Below, piece by piece: positions 35,629 to 44,850 of a stretch of DNA of 64,000 bases. Made by a program: the position numbers and the translations under genes. The DNA lies in assembly GCF_001562275.1 (NCBI RefSeq), contig NZ_CP014304.1:682001-746000 (forward strand), in the 5' to 3' direction. A model generated the notes under the pieces. It saw only the letters and a program-made list of their open reading frames with translations. It made no database searches and was not told the origin of the DNA. Source of the DNA: Hymenobacter sp. PAMC 26628. Lineage in GTDB: Bacteria; Bacteroidota; Bacteroidia; Cytophagales; Hymenobacteraceae. Positions within the stretch are counted from its first letter, which is position 1; each line of letters opens with the position of its first letter.

Positions 35629-35685
35629 TTAAATGCTCCCCGTGTCTTCACTAAACTGATTCTGGTGCGCTTGTTGTTGAATTAG

Positions 35686-35813
35686 AACGTGTAGTAGCGC
35701 TCGATAGAAGACGGTGCGGTGAAGTTCGAGAACGTAGAAATCCCGACCGTATAAATAAGTTGCCTCTAAACAAAAAGCCCCGCCAGCGCTTGCTAGCGGG
35801 GCTTTTTTTGCGC
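35686..35813 (+). pseudogene. Outer 3' remnant of a second clpB with its terminator
   Basis: From 35707 to 35754 the sequence encodes [15 protein letters not shown] then TAA, against [15 protein letters not shown] in the intact clpB. Differences fall mostly at third codon positions. A rho-independent terminator follows at 35774-35811, in the same place as behind the intact gene. Homology fades upstream of about 35700. With the 5' remnant at 27643, it looks like the outer end of a resident clpB whose middle was replaced. Confidence 0.82.
35774..35811 (+). terminator. Terminator of the clpB 3' remnant
   Basis: AAAAGCCCCGCCAGC / GCTAGCGGGGCTTTT stem (one mismatch region) with a long T-run. Confidence 0.85.
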
Positions 35814-35820
35814 AAAATGT

Positions 35821-37152
35821 ATGGCTGCCAACAACAATAGTTATTCTACCGAAGTACTGGTGATTGGGGCTGGGGCCGCGGGGTTGCTCGCGGCGCGGGG
35901 ACTGGCCCGGGCCGGCCGCCGCGTGTGCCTCGTGGAGGCCCAGGACCGGATCGGCGGGCGTGTGCACACGCTGGGGCCCCCGGGCTTCACCCAGTCCATC
36001 GAGGCCGGGGCAGAATTCATGCACGGCGAAGTGCCCCTCACCAGGGCCCTAATGGCGGAAGCGGGCATCACGTGGGAGGAGGCCAATGGCGAATCGTACT
36101 TGGTGCAAGGCGGCCAGCTGCAGGCCCAGGCCAACTATTTCGCGCTGCTGCCCCCGCTGCTGGAAAAACTCCAGGCACTAGCCCACGACCTGCCGCTGGC
36201 CGACTTTCTGGACCGCGAATTTTCGGGCCCCGAATACACCGCGCTGCGCACCTTTGCCACCCAGTTTGCCGAAGGCTACGACGCGGCCGATCCGCAGCGC
36301 GTGAGCGCCTGGGCCATGCGCGACGAGTGGTCGGCGGGTGGGGCCCAGGGCTCGCTGCGGCCGGTGGGGGGCTATGGGCCGCTGCTGCACTGGCTGGCGG
36401 CGCAAGCGCAGGCGGCGGGGGCCCTGCTGCACCTGGCGGCGCCGGTGCGAGAAATCCGGTGGCAGCCCGGGCAAGTAGAGGCCGTGACGGCAGCCGGCGC
36501 CACCTACCGCGCCCAGCAGATGCTGTGCACGGTGCCGCTAGGAGTGTGGCAGCGGGGCCCCCAGCAGGCCGGCTACTTGGGCTTTGTGCCGGAGGTGGCC
36601 GCGCACCGGGCCGCCGCGGCCCAACTGGGCTTTGGCTCGGTTATCAAAATCGTACTGGAGTTTCGCACGCCCTTCTGGCAAGACCGGCTGCCGGAACTGG
36701 AGTTTCTACTCTCCGATGCGGCCGTGCCCACTTGGTGGAGCCAGCGGCCCGCCGCCACGCCCCAGCTCACCGGCTGGCTGGCCGGGCCCGCCGCGCAGCG
36801 GCTGGTGGGGGCCCCCAACGAAGCGGTGCTGCAACTCGCCCTGGCGTCGCTGGCTCCCTTGCTGGCGGTATCGCCCGAAACTCTGCAAGCGCAGCTCTGC
36901 GCCAGCTACGTGCGCAACTGGGGCCACGAGCCCTTTGCCTACGGAGCGTATTCGTATGCCACGGTGGGCGCCGGGGCGGCGCAAGCGGCCTTGGCCACGC
37001 CCGTGGCCGGTACGCTGTTTTTTGCCGGGGAGGGTACCTATAGCGGCCCGTTTGCCGGCACTGTCGAGGCGGCGCTCGTCAGTGGCCAGGCGGTGGCGCG
37101 GGCCATGCTGGCCCGGCCGGTGCTGGCCGCCGCGCCCAGCTCAGTGGTTTGA
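35821..37152 (+). CDS. FAD-dependent amine oxidase family protein
   Basis: 443 residues from ATG 35821. The FAD dinucleotide motif is VLVIGAGAAGLLAARGLARA (GxGxxG, residues 12-31), followed by VCLVEAQDRIGGRVHT with the GGR motif of flavin monoamine oxidases. Later landmarks are LRPVGGYGPLLHWLA, LCTVPLGVW and the C-terminal FAD motif FFAGEGTYSGPFAGTVEAAL. It would oxidise an amine, releasing aldehyde, ammonia and peroxide; the substrate is unknown. No signal peptide. It immediately follows the clpB remnant terminator, so it was probably the original neighbour of clpB. Confidence 0.9.
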   Translation: MAANNNSYSTEVLVIGAGAAGLLAARGLARAGRRVCLVEAQDRIGGRVHTLGPPGFTQSIEAGAEFMHGEVPLTRALMAEAGITWEEANGESYLVQGGQLQAQANYFALLPPLLEKLQALAHDLPLADFLDREFSGPEYTALRTFATQFAEGYDAADPQRVSAWAMRDEWSAGGAQGSLRPVGGYGPLLHWLAAQAQAAGALLHLAAPVREIRWQPGQVEAVTAAGATYRAQQMLCTVPLGVWQRGPQQAGYLGFVPEVAAHRAAAAQLGFGSVIKIVLEFRTPFWQDRLPELEFLLSDAAVPTWWSQRPAATPQLTGWLAGPAAQRLVGAPNEAVLQLALASLAPLLAVSPETLQAQLCASYVRNWGHEPFAYGAYSYATVGAGAAQAALATPVAGTLFFAGEGTYSGPFAGTVEAALVSGQAVARAMLARPVLAAAPSSVV

Positions 37153-37244
37153 TTTTTACGGTTGGTGGGGCCCCGGGGGCAGTGGCAGTACTTGCCAGCA
37201 CCACCGCTCCGGAGCCCCATTTGCAGTGAAATAGCTCGGTTGTA

Positions 37245-38195
37245 TCAGCTGTTTCTTTTGGCTCGGCGCGCAGCTTTGCGGTCCAGCCGCTCACGGTAGG
37301 CGCGGCCTTGCACAAGGTGCCTGGCTTTGAGCTTGGTGCGGATATCAGCGGGCAAAGGCTTGCCTGCCAAGTAATCGTTGCGCAAAGTGGCGAACTTGGT
37401 GGCCGTATAAGGCGCGTTGTGAATGAACATGTACGCGGCGCCGCCCGCCATGAGTGCCAAACCCGCCACTACCTGCCCGGTACCGGGCTCGCTGCTTTGG
37501 GATTGCAAGTAGGGCGAGGGCGAGTAATTGGTATTGCTGGCGCCCGTCATCAGGCGCAGGCCAGGCAGGGCTAGGAGGAGCGGTAGCTGCCCACCGAGTT
37601 GTTTGGCGTTGAAAAACCCCTGCACGGCGTCGAGGGTATCCTGCCGGGCATCGGCCAGCAATTGGGTAGGCGTAGTAACCGAGGCGGTGGACGTTGGCGC
37701 AGCCGGGCCGGGCAGTGGCGGGGCAGGAATTGACGCGCTGGACACAATACCAGCGGCCAAAAATGGGTTGGGGGCCGAAGCAGTACCGTGAAGCGGAGCA
37801 AAATTGCCGCGCAGGCGGCGCTTTACATCGGCTGGCAAGTAGCCAGTGGCCGCCAAGGCGCTTAGCACGCGGTGCTCGCGCCCCCACCCGAACTGGGCGA
37901 GTTTTTTGATGCCCAGCGCCGCCAGTGCCGAGCCAATGACCACCCCGGGCGTCCAAACGCCCGCGCTGGTGGTTTGCTGGGCGGGGATGATGGACGCCGC
38001 CATGCCCGCCCCACCGAACGCCAGCCAGCTAAAGCCACCGCCGCGCCGGCTCTTGAACAGTTCGTGCACGGCGCGCGCCGTGTCCTGGCGGCTGAGGGGC
38101 ACGGGCATGGCGCCGGCGCCGGCAGTGGAAACCTGGCTGTGGGCCGAGGTGAATGTTAAGAACAGTGAAAAGGCTAGAACGTAACGGTGCAGCAT
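37245..38195 (-). CDS. Secreted protein with two internally repeated modules, function unknown
   Basis: 316 residues from ATG 38195, with a signal peptide (MLHRYVLAFSLFLTFTSAHS). Two similar halves are visible. One runs from DTARAVHELFKSRRGGG through a hydrophobic stretch to GYLPADVKRRLRGNFAP; the other runs from DTLDAVQGFFNAKQLGG through GLALMAGGAAYMFIHN to KPLPADIRTKLKARHLV. A Pro/Ala/Thr linker joins them. The tail is basic. Each half has one hydrophobic helix, so the protein may be membrane-associated. I do not recognise the family. Confidence 0.65.
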   Translation of the reverse strand: MLHRYVLAFSLFLTFTSAHSQVSTAGAGAMPVPLSRQDTARAVHELFKSRRGGGFSWLAFGGAGMAASIIPAQQTTSAGVWTPGVVIGSALAALGIKKLAQFGWGREHRVLSALAATGYLPADVKRRLRGNFAPLHGTASAPNPFLAAGIVSSASIPAPPLPGPAAPTSTASVTTPTQLLADARQDTLDAVQGFFNAKQLGGQLPLLLALPGLRLMTGASNTNYSPSPYLQSQSSEPGTGQVVAGLALMAGGAAYMFIHNAPYTATKFATLRNDYLAGKPLPADIRTKLKARHLVQGRAYRERLDRKAARRAKRNS

Positions 38196-38419
38196 GGAAT
38201 GGTTATAAAGATGAAATAATTATCAGGTTGTTGTGTGCCGGTGCAATAACAATAATATAGCCAATGCAAATGAACTGGCGTGGCCAATTTGGGGCCCCAG
38301 AGTGAATATTTAATGTCCGCATTGAGGATTTTAAAACCAGGAATTATACTAAAAATCTGAATAGAATAAGATTTCCGGCAAGTTACCAGACTTTTGCAGG
38401 AACTCCGCTTTCTTTTTGC

Positions 38420-39031
38420 ATGAGCACATTCACAACCTACCTGCACCTGGGGTTTCTGCACATCTGCAACCCGCGGGCCACCGACCACCTCACGTTTCTG
38501 CTGGCCCTGTGCGCGCCCTACGTGCTGGCCGACTGGCGGCGGGTGCTGGCGCTGGTCACGAGCTTCACCGTGGGGCACTCGCTCACGCTGGCGCTGGCCA
38601 CGCTGCGGCTCGTCACGTTTCCGCCGGCCGTTATCGAGGCCCTGATTCCGGTGACAATCATGGCCACGGCCGTTTTCAACCTCGGGCGGGTGGGGCCCCC
38701 AGGCCGGCCGGCCCCCGCAAACCGGTCCCTGGGCCCCGTGCTATGGGCGGCCCCCAATGCCCTGGCCGCCGCATTCGGCCTCGTCCACGGCCTCGGGTTT
38801 TCCAACTACTTGCGCGAATTGCTCGGCCAGCAGAGCCGGCCGGTGCTGGAGCTGCTGGCCTTTAACGTGGGCGTGGAGCTGGGGCAGGTGCTGATTGTGA
38901 GCGTCATCCTGGCGCTGGGGGCCCTGCTGCTGCGTGGCTTCGGCGTGGCCCGGCGCGACTGGGTACTGGCCGTGAGCGGCGCGGCGCTGGGCGTGGCTGC
39001 GCTGCTGTTGCTGCAACAAAAATATGCTTAA
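38420..39031 (+). CDS. HupE/UreJ family membrane protein
   Basis: 203 residues from ATG 38420. Six or so hydrophobic helices. The opening GFLHICNPRATDHLTFLLAL, followed by TSFTVGHSLTLALA and AFGLVHGLGFSNYLREL, matches HupE/UreJ proteins, whose histidine and aspartate residues in the first helix and in HG(L/F)GF are thought to bind Ni or Co for uptake. No hydrogenase or urease gene is nearby. In Bacteroidota this short form is common without such partners, so a general metal or unknown role is likely. Inner membrane. Confidence 0.85.
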   Translation: MSTFTTYLHLGFLHICNPRATDHLTFLLALCAPYVLADWRRVLALVTSFTVGHSLTLALATLRLVTFPPAVIEALIPVTIMATAVFNLGRVGPPGRPAPANRSLGPVLWAAPNALAAAFGLVHGLGFSNYLRELLGQQSRPVLELLAFNVGVELGQVLIVSVILALGALLLRGFGVARRDWVLAVSGAALGVAALLLLQQKYA

Positions 39032-39142
39032 GGCAGGAAATGATTTCCTGCCGCCGGGGTCCCTGCAACTTAACGGCGTAATTTGCCGCCTTTCTCAATC
39101 TTGGGTGCCTTACTCATTTCGTTGAAACCTATTCCCCGGTTC

Positions 39143-41491
39143 ATGCCCCGTTTTTCCTCCCTGAAAGCCGCGCTGCTGCTGCTGGCCGCCCCGGCGGCCC
39201 ATGCGCAGCTCACCAACTCCGGCACCGACAAGTTCGCGCAGCTCGAAACGCTGCTGCCCACCGCCAATAGCTACCGCACCGCCAGCGGGGCCCCGGGGCC
39301 CCAATACTGGCAGCAGCGCGCCGACTACACCATCGCCGTGACGCTTGACGATGCCAAGCAAGCTATTTCGGGCCGCGAAACCATCACCTACACCAACCTC
39401 TCGCCCGACACGCTGCCCTACCTCTGGGTGCAGCTCGACCAAAACCTGTTCGACAAGAACTCCATCACCATCGCCACGCAGGTGGCCGCACTCGATGCGC
39501 GGGTGCCGTTCCAGGCGGTGGATAATATGGTGCAGCGCGACTTCGACGGCGGCTTTAAGATTGAGGCCGTGACCTCGGCCGACGGCAAGGCGCTGGCCCA
39601 TGTCATCAACCACACCATGATGCGCGTGGACCTGCCGCGGGCCCTGGGGCCCAAGCAGTCCGTGTCGTTCAAAATCAACTGGCGCTACAACATCAACGAC
39701 CAGCTGAAAATCAACGGCCGCAGCGGCTATGAGTATTTCCCGCAGGACAAAAACTACCTCTACGAAATCGCCCAGTTTTACCCCCGCATGGCCGTGTACT
39801 CGGACTTCCAGGGCTGGCAGAACAAGCAGTTTTTGGGCAACGGCGAGTTTGCCCTGCCTTTTGGCGATTACCGCGTGAGCATCACGGCCCCGGCCGACCA
39901 CGTGGTGGGCGCCACCGGCACACTCCAGAACGCCGCGCAGGTGCTCACCGGCACCCAGCAGGCCCGCCTGCGCCAGGCCGTGGGGGCCAAAAAGCCGGTG
40001 CTCATCGTGAGCCAGGACGAGGCCGTGAAGAGCGAAGGCGGCCAGCCCAAGGGCACTAAAACCTGGACCTTCGCCGCCAAAAACGTGCGCGACTTTGCCT
40101 GGTGCAGCTCGCGCAAATTCATTTGGGACGCCATGGGCATCAAGCAGGACGGCAAACCAGTGATGTGCATGAGCTATTACCCTAAGGAAGGTAACCCGCT
40201 GTGGGGTAAGTACTCCACAGAGGTGGTAGCTCACACCATCAAGACGTATTCGAAGTTCACCATCCCGTACCAGTACCCGGTGGCCATTTCGGTGCACGGC
40301 CCGGTGGGTGGCATGGAGTACCCCATGCTGTGCTTCAACGGCGGGCGACCCGAGGCCGACGGCACCTACTCGGCCGACCGGAAGTACGGCATGATTTCGG
40401 TGATCATCCACGAAGTGGGCCACAACTTCTTCCCGATGATTGTGAACTCGGACGAGCGCCAGTGGACGTGGATGGACGAGGGCCTGAACACCTTCTGCCA
40501 GTACCTGACGGAGCAGGAGTGGGAGCGCAACTACCCCTCGCGCCGCGGCGAGCCGAAAGACATCGTGGCCTACATGCGCACCGACAAGAGCCTGCAAACG
40601 CCGATTATGACCAACTCGGAATCGGTGTTGCAATTCGGCAACAACGCCTACGGCAAGCCCGCCACGGCCCTGAACGTGCTGCGCGAAACGGTGATGGGCC
40701 GCGAGCTGTTCGACTACGCCTTCAAAACCTACGCCCAGCGCTGGGCCTACAAGCACCCCACGCCCGCCGATTTCTTTCGCACGATGGAGGACGCTTCGGC
40801 CGTGGACCTCGACTGGTTCTGGCGCGGCTGGTTCTATGGCACCGACCGCTGCGACATCAGCATCGACGCAGTGAAGTACTACAACGTGAACACCAAGGAC
40901 CCGAGCGTGGAAAACACCCGCCTGCAAAAGCTGCAAGCCGCCCAGCCGCAAACCGTGTCGCAGCAGCGCAACGCCCAGGACATCAAGCAGACGGTGGTGG
41001 ACGAGAAGCCTGACCTCAAGGACTTCTACAACAGCTACGACCCGCTGGCCGTGACCGACGCCGACCGCAGCCGCTACACCGCCTACACCAAAAACCTGAC
41101 CCCCGCCCAGCAGCAGCGCCTGCGCGACAACACCAACTTCTACGAGCTGAGCCTGCACAACGTGGGCGGCCTCGTGATGCCGGTCATTCTGCAATTGACC
41201 TACGCCGACGGCAGCCAGGAAATCCAGAACATCCCGGTGGAGCTGTGGCGCAAAAACAACGAGCAGGTCACCAAGGTCGTCACCACGAGCAAGCCGGTGG
41301 TGAGCTTCGTGCTCGACCCCTACCTGCAAACCGCCGATACCGACCTGAGCAACAACGCCTACCCGCGCCAGCCCGTGGCCTCGCGCTTCGAGCTGTTCCA
41401 GCAGTCGTTCCCGACCCAGCCCAACCCCATGCAGCTGCAATCCATCCAAAGCTCAACGCAAAAAGCCGAGGACAAGCCGCTGAACAAATAA
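39143..41491 (+). CDS. Secreted M1-family metallopeptidase
   Basis: 782 residues from ATG 39143, with a signal peptide (FSSLKAALLLLAAPAAHAQ). The N-terminal beta domain begins at YTIAVTLDDAKQAISGRETI. The catalytic domain has GGMEYPMLCFNGG, the substrate-amine site in the place of GAMEN, and the zinc motif HEVGHNFFPMIVNSDERQWT with the third ligand in WMDEGLNTF. The C-terminal third is an extended beta/helical domain. It should act as a periplasmic aminopeptidase, unlike the permease-fused M1 domain at 4144. A strong terminator follows. Confidence 0.93.
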   Translation: MPRFSSLKAALLLLAAPAAHAQLTNSGTDKFAQLETLLPTANSYRTASGAPGPQYWQQRADYTIAVTLDDAKQAISGRETITYTNLSPDTLPYLWVQLDQNLFDKNSITIATQVAALDARVPFQAVDNMVQRDFDGGFKIEAVTSADGKALAHVINHTMMRVDLPRALGPKQSVSFKINWRYNINDQLKINGRSGYEYFPQDKNYLYEIAQFYPRMAVYSDFQGWQNKQFLGNGEFALPFGDYRVSITAPADHVVGATGTLQNAAQVLTGTQQARLRQAVGAKKPVLIVSQDEAVKSEGGQPKGTKTWTFAAKNVRDFAWCSSRKFIWDAMGIKQDGKPVMCMSYYPKEGNPLWGKYSTEVVAHTIKTYSKFTIPYQYPVAISVHGPVGGMEYPMLCFNGGRPEADGTYSADRKYGMISVIIHEVGHNFFPMIVNSDERQWTWMDEGLNTFCQYLTEQEWERNYPSRRGEPKDIVAYMRTDKSLQTPIMTNSESVLQFGNNAYGKPATALNVLRETVMGRELFDYAFKTYAQRWAYKHPTPADFFRTMEDASAVDLDWFWRGWFYGTDRCDISIDAVKYYNVNTKDPSVENTRLQKLQAAQPQTVSQQRNAQDIKQTVVDEKPDLKDFYNSYDPLAVTDADRSRYTAYTKNLTPAQQQRLRDNTNFYELSLHNVGGLVMPVILQLTYADGSQEIQNIPVELWRKNNEQVTKVVTTSKPVVSFVLDPYLQTADTDLSNNAYPRQPVASRFELFQQSFPTQPNPMQLQSIQSSTQKAEDKPLNK

Positions 41492-41515
41492 GCCGCCGGT
41501 ATTTCCGGCCCGAAC

Positions 41516-41548
41516 AAAAAGAGCGGCTCCCAGGAGCCGCTCTTTTTG
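41516..41548 (+). terminator. Terminator after the M1 peptidase gene
   Basis: AAAAAGAGCGGCTCC / GGAGCCGCTCTTTTT stem, functional in both directions. Confidence 0.92.
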
Positions 41549-41654
41549 ATGGAGGCCAGGGCCCCAGAAGGGCGCTGGTCCGGTGATTTAGGGCCCCGGC
41601 GTAGCAGCGTTGTCGTGAGCCAAGCGCGTCTAGGGCCCCAGGGGGCTGCCGTGG

Positions 41655-42341
41655 CTAAGCGCGCTGGTTGCCGGCTTTGCTGCCGCTAACCATCCGCGAA
41701 ATAAGGCCGTTATCTTCGGTAATTTCCGACCACACCACGCCAGCCAAGTGCAGCACGAAAAAGCCAATAATTAGGTACATAGTCACGTTGTGTACTTCCT
41801 TGACCGTGTGTTCGATGCTGTGCAGAAACGGTACGTCGTCGGCCCAGGTCAGGGCCAGGCCGGTGATGACCATGACGGTTAAGAAGATGTAAAACAACGC
41901 GTACGTGGTCTTGGCAAATAGCGCGTGGCGCGCGTCGCCCTTTTCGGCGGGCGGGGCGAGGCGGTACTTGCGGGCCACCAGCATCAAGCGCGTCGAGAAG
42001 CGCACCTCTGCGGGGCCCCGCAGCTCCAGCAGTACCCGCAACAGCCAGAAAGCGGCTAGCCCGAGGCCGATGGCAATGTGCCATTCCCAGATCCGGTCGC
42101 TGATGATGTGGGCAAATGCCCGGCCTTGCTGCTCGGTGGGGGCCCCACCGTCCTTGGTCGCCGCCTTCATAAACTCCGGGATGGCTGAGCGCGCATCGAC
42201 GATAACATTCAGGAAGAGGATGGTCAGCAACTGGCCGGTTACCAGCAGGGCATTGCCCCAGTGCCAAACACGCAGCGGCGCCGAATAATCGTGGGTAGAA
42301 GGTGAGTCGGCGGTTTGTACCGAAACAGATGAAGGGACCAT
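41655..42341 (-). CDS. Cytochrome b/b6 domain membrane protein (Ni/Fe-hydrogenase b-subunit type)
   Basis: 228 residues from ATG 42341 (an upstream ATG at 42446 lies inside the preceding gene and is unlikely). Four membrane helices are seen. Haem-ligating histidines fit RVWHWGNALLV (helix 1), WEWHIAIGLGLAAFW (helix 2) and YLIIGFFVLHLAGVVWSEI (helix 4). Long hydrophilic inserts follow helix 1 and helix 2. The family passes electrons between a partner oxidoreductase and quinones. No hydrogenase subunit is present; the upstream gene in the same direction, 11 bp away, is an aminotransferase, so the pairing looks accidental or regulatory. Confidence 0.85.
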   Translation of the reverse strand: MVPSSVSVQTADSPSTHDYSAPLRVWHWGNALLVTGQLLTILFLNVIVDARSAIPEFMKAATKDGGAPTEQQGRAFAHIISDRIWEWHIAIGLGLAAFWLLRVLLELRGPAEVRFSTRLMLVARKYRLAPPAEKGDARHALFAKTTYALFYIFLTVMVITGLALTWADDVPFLHSIEHTVKEVHNVTMYLIIGFFVLHLAGVVWSEITEDNGLISRMVSGSKAGNQRA

Positions 42342-42352
42342 GAATGAGGTAG

Positions 42353-43600
42353 TTACGAGGCGGTGGAGGCTGCCGCTTCTACGGCCGCCGCGCCCGCAAG
42401 ATGCATCGTGCGCCCCGGATATTCGCGCAACGCTACCTCCAAGCACGTCATAGCCGCCGCCAAGTCCGTGCGGTTGATGACGTAGGCGATACGTACTTCC
42501 TGGATGCCCAGGCCCGGCGTGTGGTAGAAACCATTAGCGGGCGACAGCATCAGCGTCTGGTTGTCGAGCGTAAACTCTTCCAGCAGCCACTGCCCAAACT
42601 TCTCGGCGTCGTCCACGGGCAGGCGGGCCACCACGTAGAAAGCGCCCCCGGGCACGGGGCACGTCACGCCCGGCATGGCCCGCAGGCGGGCCACCATGAG
42701 GTCGCGGCGGGCCTGGTACTCGGCACGGGTGCCGTCGAAGTAGGAGGGGGGCAGGTCCGCAGCAGCCTCGGCGGCTATCATTTCCAGGGTAGGGGGGCAA
42801 ATGCGCATCTGCCCGAAGTGGAACGCAGCCTGCCACACGTCCAAGTTTCGCGTGACGAAGGCTCCCACGCGGGCCCCACAAGCGCTGTAACGTTTCGAAA
42901 TGGTGTCGAGCACCACGGCGTACGGCTCGCTGCCTTCCAGGCTGAGCACGCTGGTTGAGGTAGCCCCGTCGTAGCAATACTCGCGGTACGCCTCGTCCGA
43001 CAGCAAATACAAATCGTGGCGGATGCACAGGCCCAGCAGCGCCTCCAGCTCGTCGCGCCGGTACACGTAGCCGGTGGGGTTGCTGGGGTTGCAGATGAGG
43101 ATGGCGCGGGTACGGTCCGTGATGACGGCCTCGAAATCAGCCAGCGGCGGCAGGGCAAAACCGTCCTCGATGTGCGACGTGACGGCCACGATGTTCACGC
43201 CAGCCGCGATGGCAAATGCGGTATAGGTGCCGTAAAACGGTTCGGCCACAATCACTTCATCGCCCGGGTTGAGGCAGGCGAGCATGGCGAACATGATGGC
43301 CTCGCTGCCCGCCGTCGTCACCATGATGTGCTCGAACTGCGCCGGAATGCCCGCCCGCTGGTAATAGGTGGCCAGCTTGTGGCGGTAGCTATCGGAGCCC
43401 GCCCCCAGCCCGTAGCCCAACACCTTGATGTCGGCGTTGCGCACGGCCTCCATCATTTCGGGGGGCGTCAGCACGTCGGGCTGGCCGATGTTGAGCGGAT
43501 AAACGACTTTGCCAGCCTGCTTGGCAGCATCGGCAAACGGCAATAACTTGCGAAACGGCGACACCGGCATGGCCTGGCCGCGGTGGGAGATTGATGGCAT
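42353..43600 (-). CDS. PLP-dependent aminotransferase, class I/II
   Basis: 415 residues from ATG 43600 (the frame is open to 43654). Fold-type I landmarks: PLNIGQPDVLTPPEMM, MVTTAGSEAIMFAML (cofactor phosphate loop), ICNPSNPTGYVYRRDEL, LLSDEAYREYCYDG and DTISKRYSACGARVGAFV with the PLP-binding lysine in SKRYSACG. It resembles aspartate/aromatic aminotransferases. The substrate cannot be set from sequence alone. It is the first gene of a likely two-gene unit with the cytochrome b gene at 41655. Confidence 0.92.
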   Translation of the reverse strand: MPSISHRGQAMPVSPFRKLLPFADAAKQAGKVVYPLNIGQPDVLTPPEMMEAVRNADIKVLGYGLGAGSDSYRHKLATYYQRAGIPAQFEHIMVTTAGSEAIMFAMLACLNPGDEVIVAEPFYGTYTAFAIAAGVNIVAVTSHIEDGFALPPLADFEAVITDRTRAILICNPSNPTGYVYRRDELEALLGLCIRHDLYLLSDEAYREYCYDGATSTSVLSLEGSEPYAVVLDTISKRYSACGARVGAFVTRNLDVWQAAFHFGQMRICPPTLEMIAAEAAADLPPSYFDGTRAEYQARRDLMVARLRAMPGVTCPVPGGAFYVVARLPVDDAEKFGQWLLEEFTLDNQTLMLSPANGFYHTPGLGIQEVRIAYVINRTDLAAAMTCLEVALREYPGRTMHLAGAAAVEAAASTAS

Positions 43601-43871
43601 ACCCGGCAAAGGTAAGGCCGGCCACGGAGTAAGGAAACCCGTCCCAGCCCTCACTACCCGGTTGATAAGGAATTACATAAAGCCCGTGCGGCTTCAGCAG
43701 TGTCTTAAAATCGCTCCAAACGGTCCTGGCGGCAGTAATGTGCCGTCCCAAATCGACAATAGGCTTTAACTCTAAATGATTAGACAATATTTAGTTCAGG
43801 TCTGGTAGAATAGCTTGTATTATAGCGATACACTAATGAAAACTAGTGATAAAAATGGTAGGAGGGATAAT

Positions 43872-44837
43872 TTACTGTCCAGGCGTATAAAAAATATGGT
43901 ACCAGCGTTCATTAATTAATTGCTTACTAAAGCCTATTTTGTCTACGGAGACAGTGAAATTTTTCAATTCTTGTTGTAAAGAACTGCAATATCGTTGAAG
44001 ATATTCTGCTAAACCCTCGATCTTAAATTTTATGTTGCTATAAATGAATGTTATGCCTTTGCTACTTAATGCTAAATTAAGACAATCAGAATCTCCTATG
44101 AATTTACCTAGTACTAAACCTTCAGTTAACTTTCTTACAAATTGCGTCTGATAGTAAACTAAATCAGTTGTATCAGTTCTATTTTCATAAAAATCAGAAA
44201 TTATTCCATTAAGCAAAACGTACAACGGATCATTTTCATAGGATAGATGACCTTTATGAACACCATAGCGTATAGCATTCGCCTTCTTCGATACTTCATC
44301 TACTAAGCTGTCGAACTGATTAGCGTAATCTTGTTTGAGGGTTTGTATTTCTATAGTATCTCTGTCTATTGTCGAATTAATTTCAGTAAAGGAATTTGTA
44401 AAATAGTCTATGTATTTATAAATATTTTTGAAATTTTTAGTTGCATCGCTACCTTGTGTTGAAAGAAATAAGTGATGCATCTTTTCATGATTAATTTTTT
44501 CCAGACGAATCAAGGGTAACGTTGGGTAAGAATTTAAAGGAATGCTTTTATATGGTTGCTGTTTGATTTCAGCGGCATAATCAAGACGCACTTTAGATTC
44601 TACTTCAACAAAGCCAAGAGTATCTTTTAGTACTAATTGAAAGTATTCTATGTCTGCTTTGTCTTGAGTACTTTGATTTATATACTTTAGATCTCGTTCT
44701 CTTTGTATTTGCAACCAGTAAACAAAGAGTGCACCACCAGCACCAATGCCTGCACCAATTGCGCTTGTAAGTAGATCTGGTAAAAATGAAGAGCTATCTG
44801 GTGAAAACTCTCCGTTTTGAAATACAAAGTCTAACAT
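43872..44837 (-). CDS. AT-rich protein with one N-terminal membrane helix, function unknown
   Basis: 321 residues from ATG 44837. A short N-terminus precedes one helix (LLTSAIGAGIGAGGALFVYW, about residues 24-43), then QIQRERDLKYINQSTQDK and a long soluble helical domain with INSTIDRDTIEIQTLKQDYA and SLQQELKNFTVSVDKIGF. This N-out, coiled cytoplasmic layout recalls phage- or defence-related sensors without a family match. The gene is clearly AT-rich between two GC-rich core genes, a sign of recent gain. It stands alone. Function not assigned. Confidence 0.7.
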   Translation of the reverse strand: MLDFVFQNGEFSPDSSSFLPDLLTSAIGAGIGAGGALFVYWLQIQRERDLKYINQSTQDKADIEYFQLVLKDTLGFVEVESKVRLDYAAEIKQQPYKSIPLNSYPTLPLIRLEKINHEKMHHLFLSTQGSDATKNFKNIYKYIDYFTNSFTEINSTIDRDTIEIQTLKQDYANQFDSLVDEVSKKANAIRYGVHKGHLSYENDPLYVLLNGIISDFYENRTDTTDLVYYQTQFVRKLTEGLVLGKFIGDSDCLNLALSSKGITFIYSNIKFKIEGLAEYLQRYCSSLQQELKNFTVSVDKIGFSKQLINERWYHIFYTPGQ

Positions 44838-44850
44838 TAGCTTGAATGTA

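Noticed and set aside
39110..41449. A 779-codon open frame opposite the M1 peptidase
   Set aside because: Same reason: low-complexity antisense frame created by third-position GC bias in a conserved gene.
41655..43600. A hydrogenase or urease locus suggested by the cytochrome b and HupE/UreJ genes
   Set aside because: No catalytic subunit or maturation gene of either enzyme is present in the window.
43389..43787. A 132-codon leftward frame upstream of and overlapping the aminotransferase start
   Set aside because: It runs out of frame into the well-supported aminotransferase and has no recognisable family, although the first 40 residues look somewhat protein-like.
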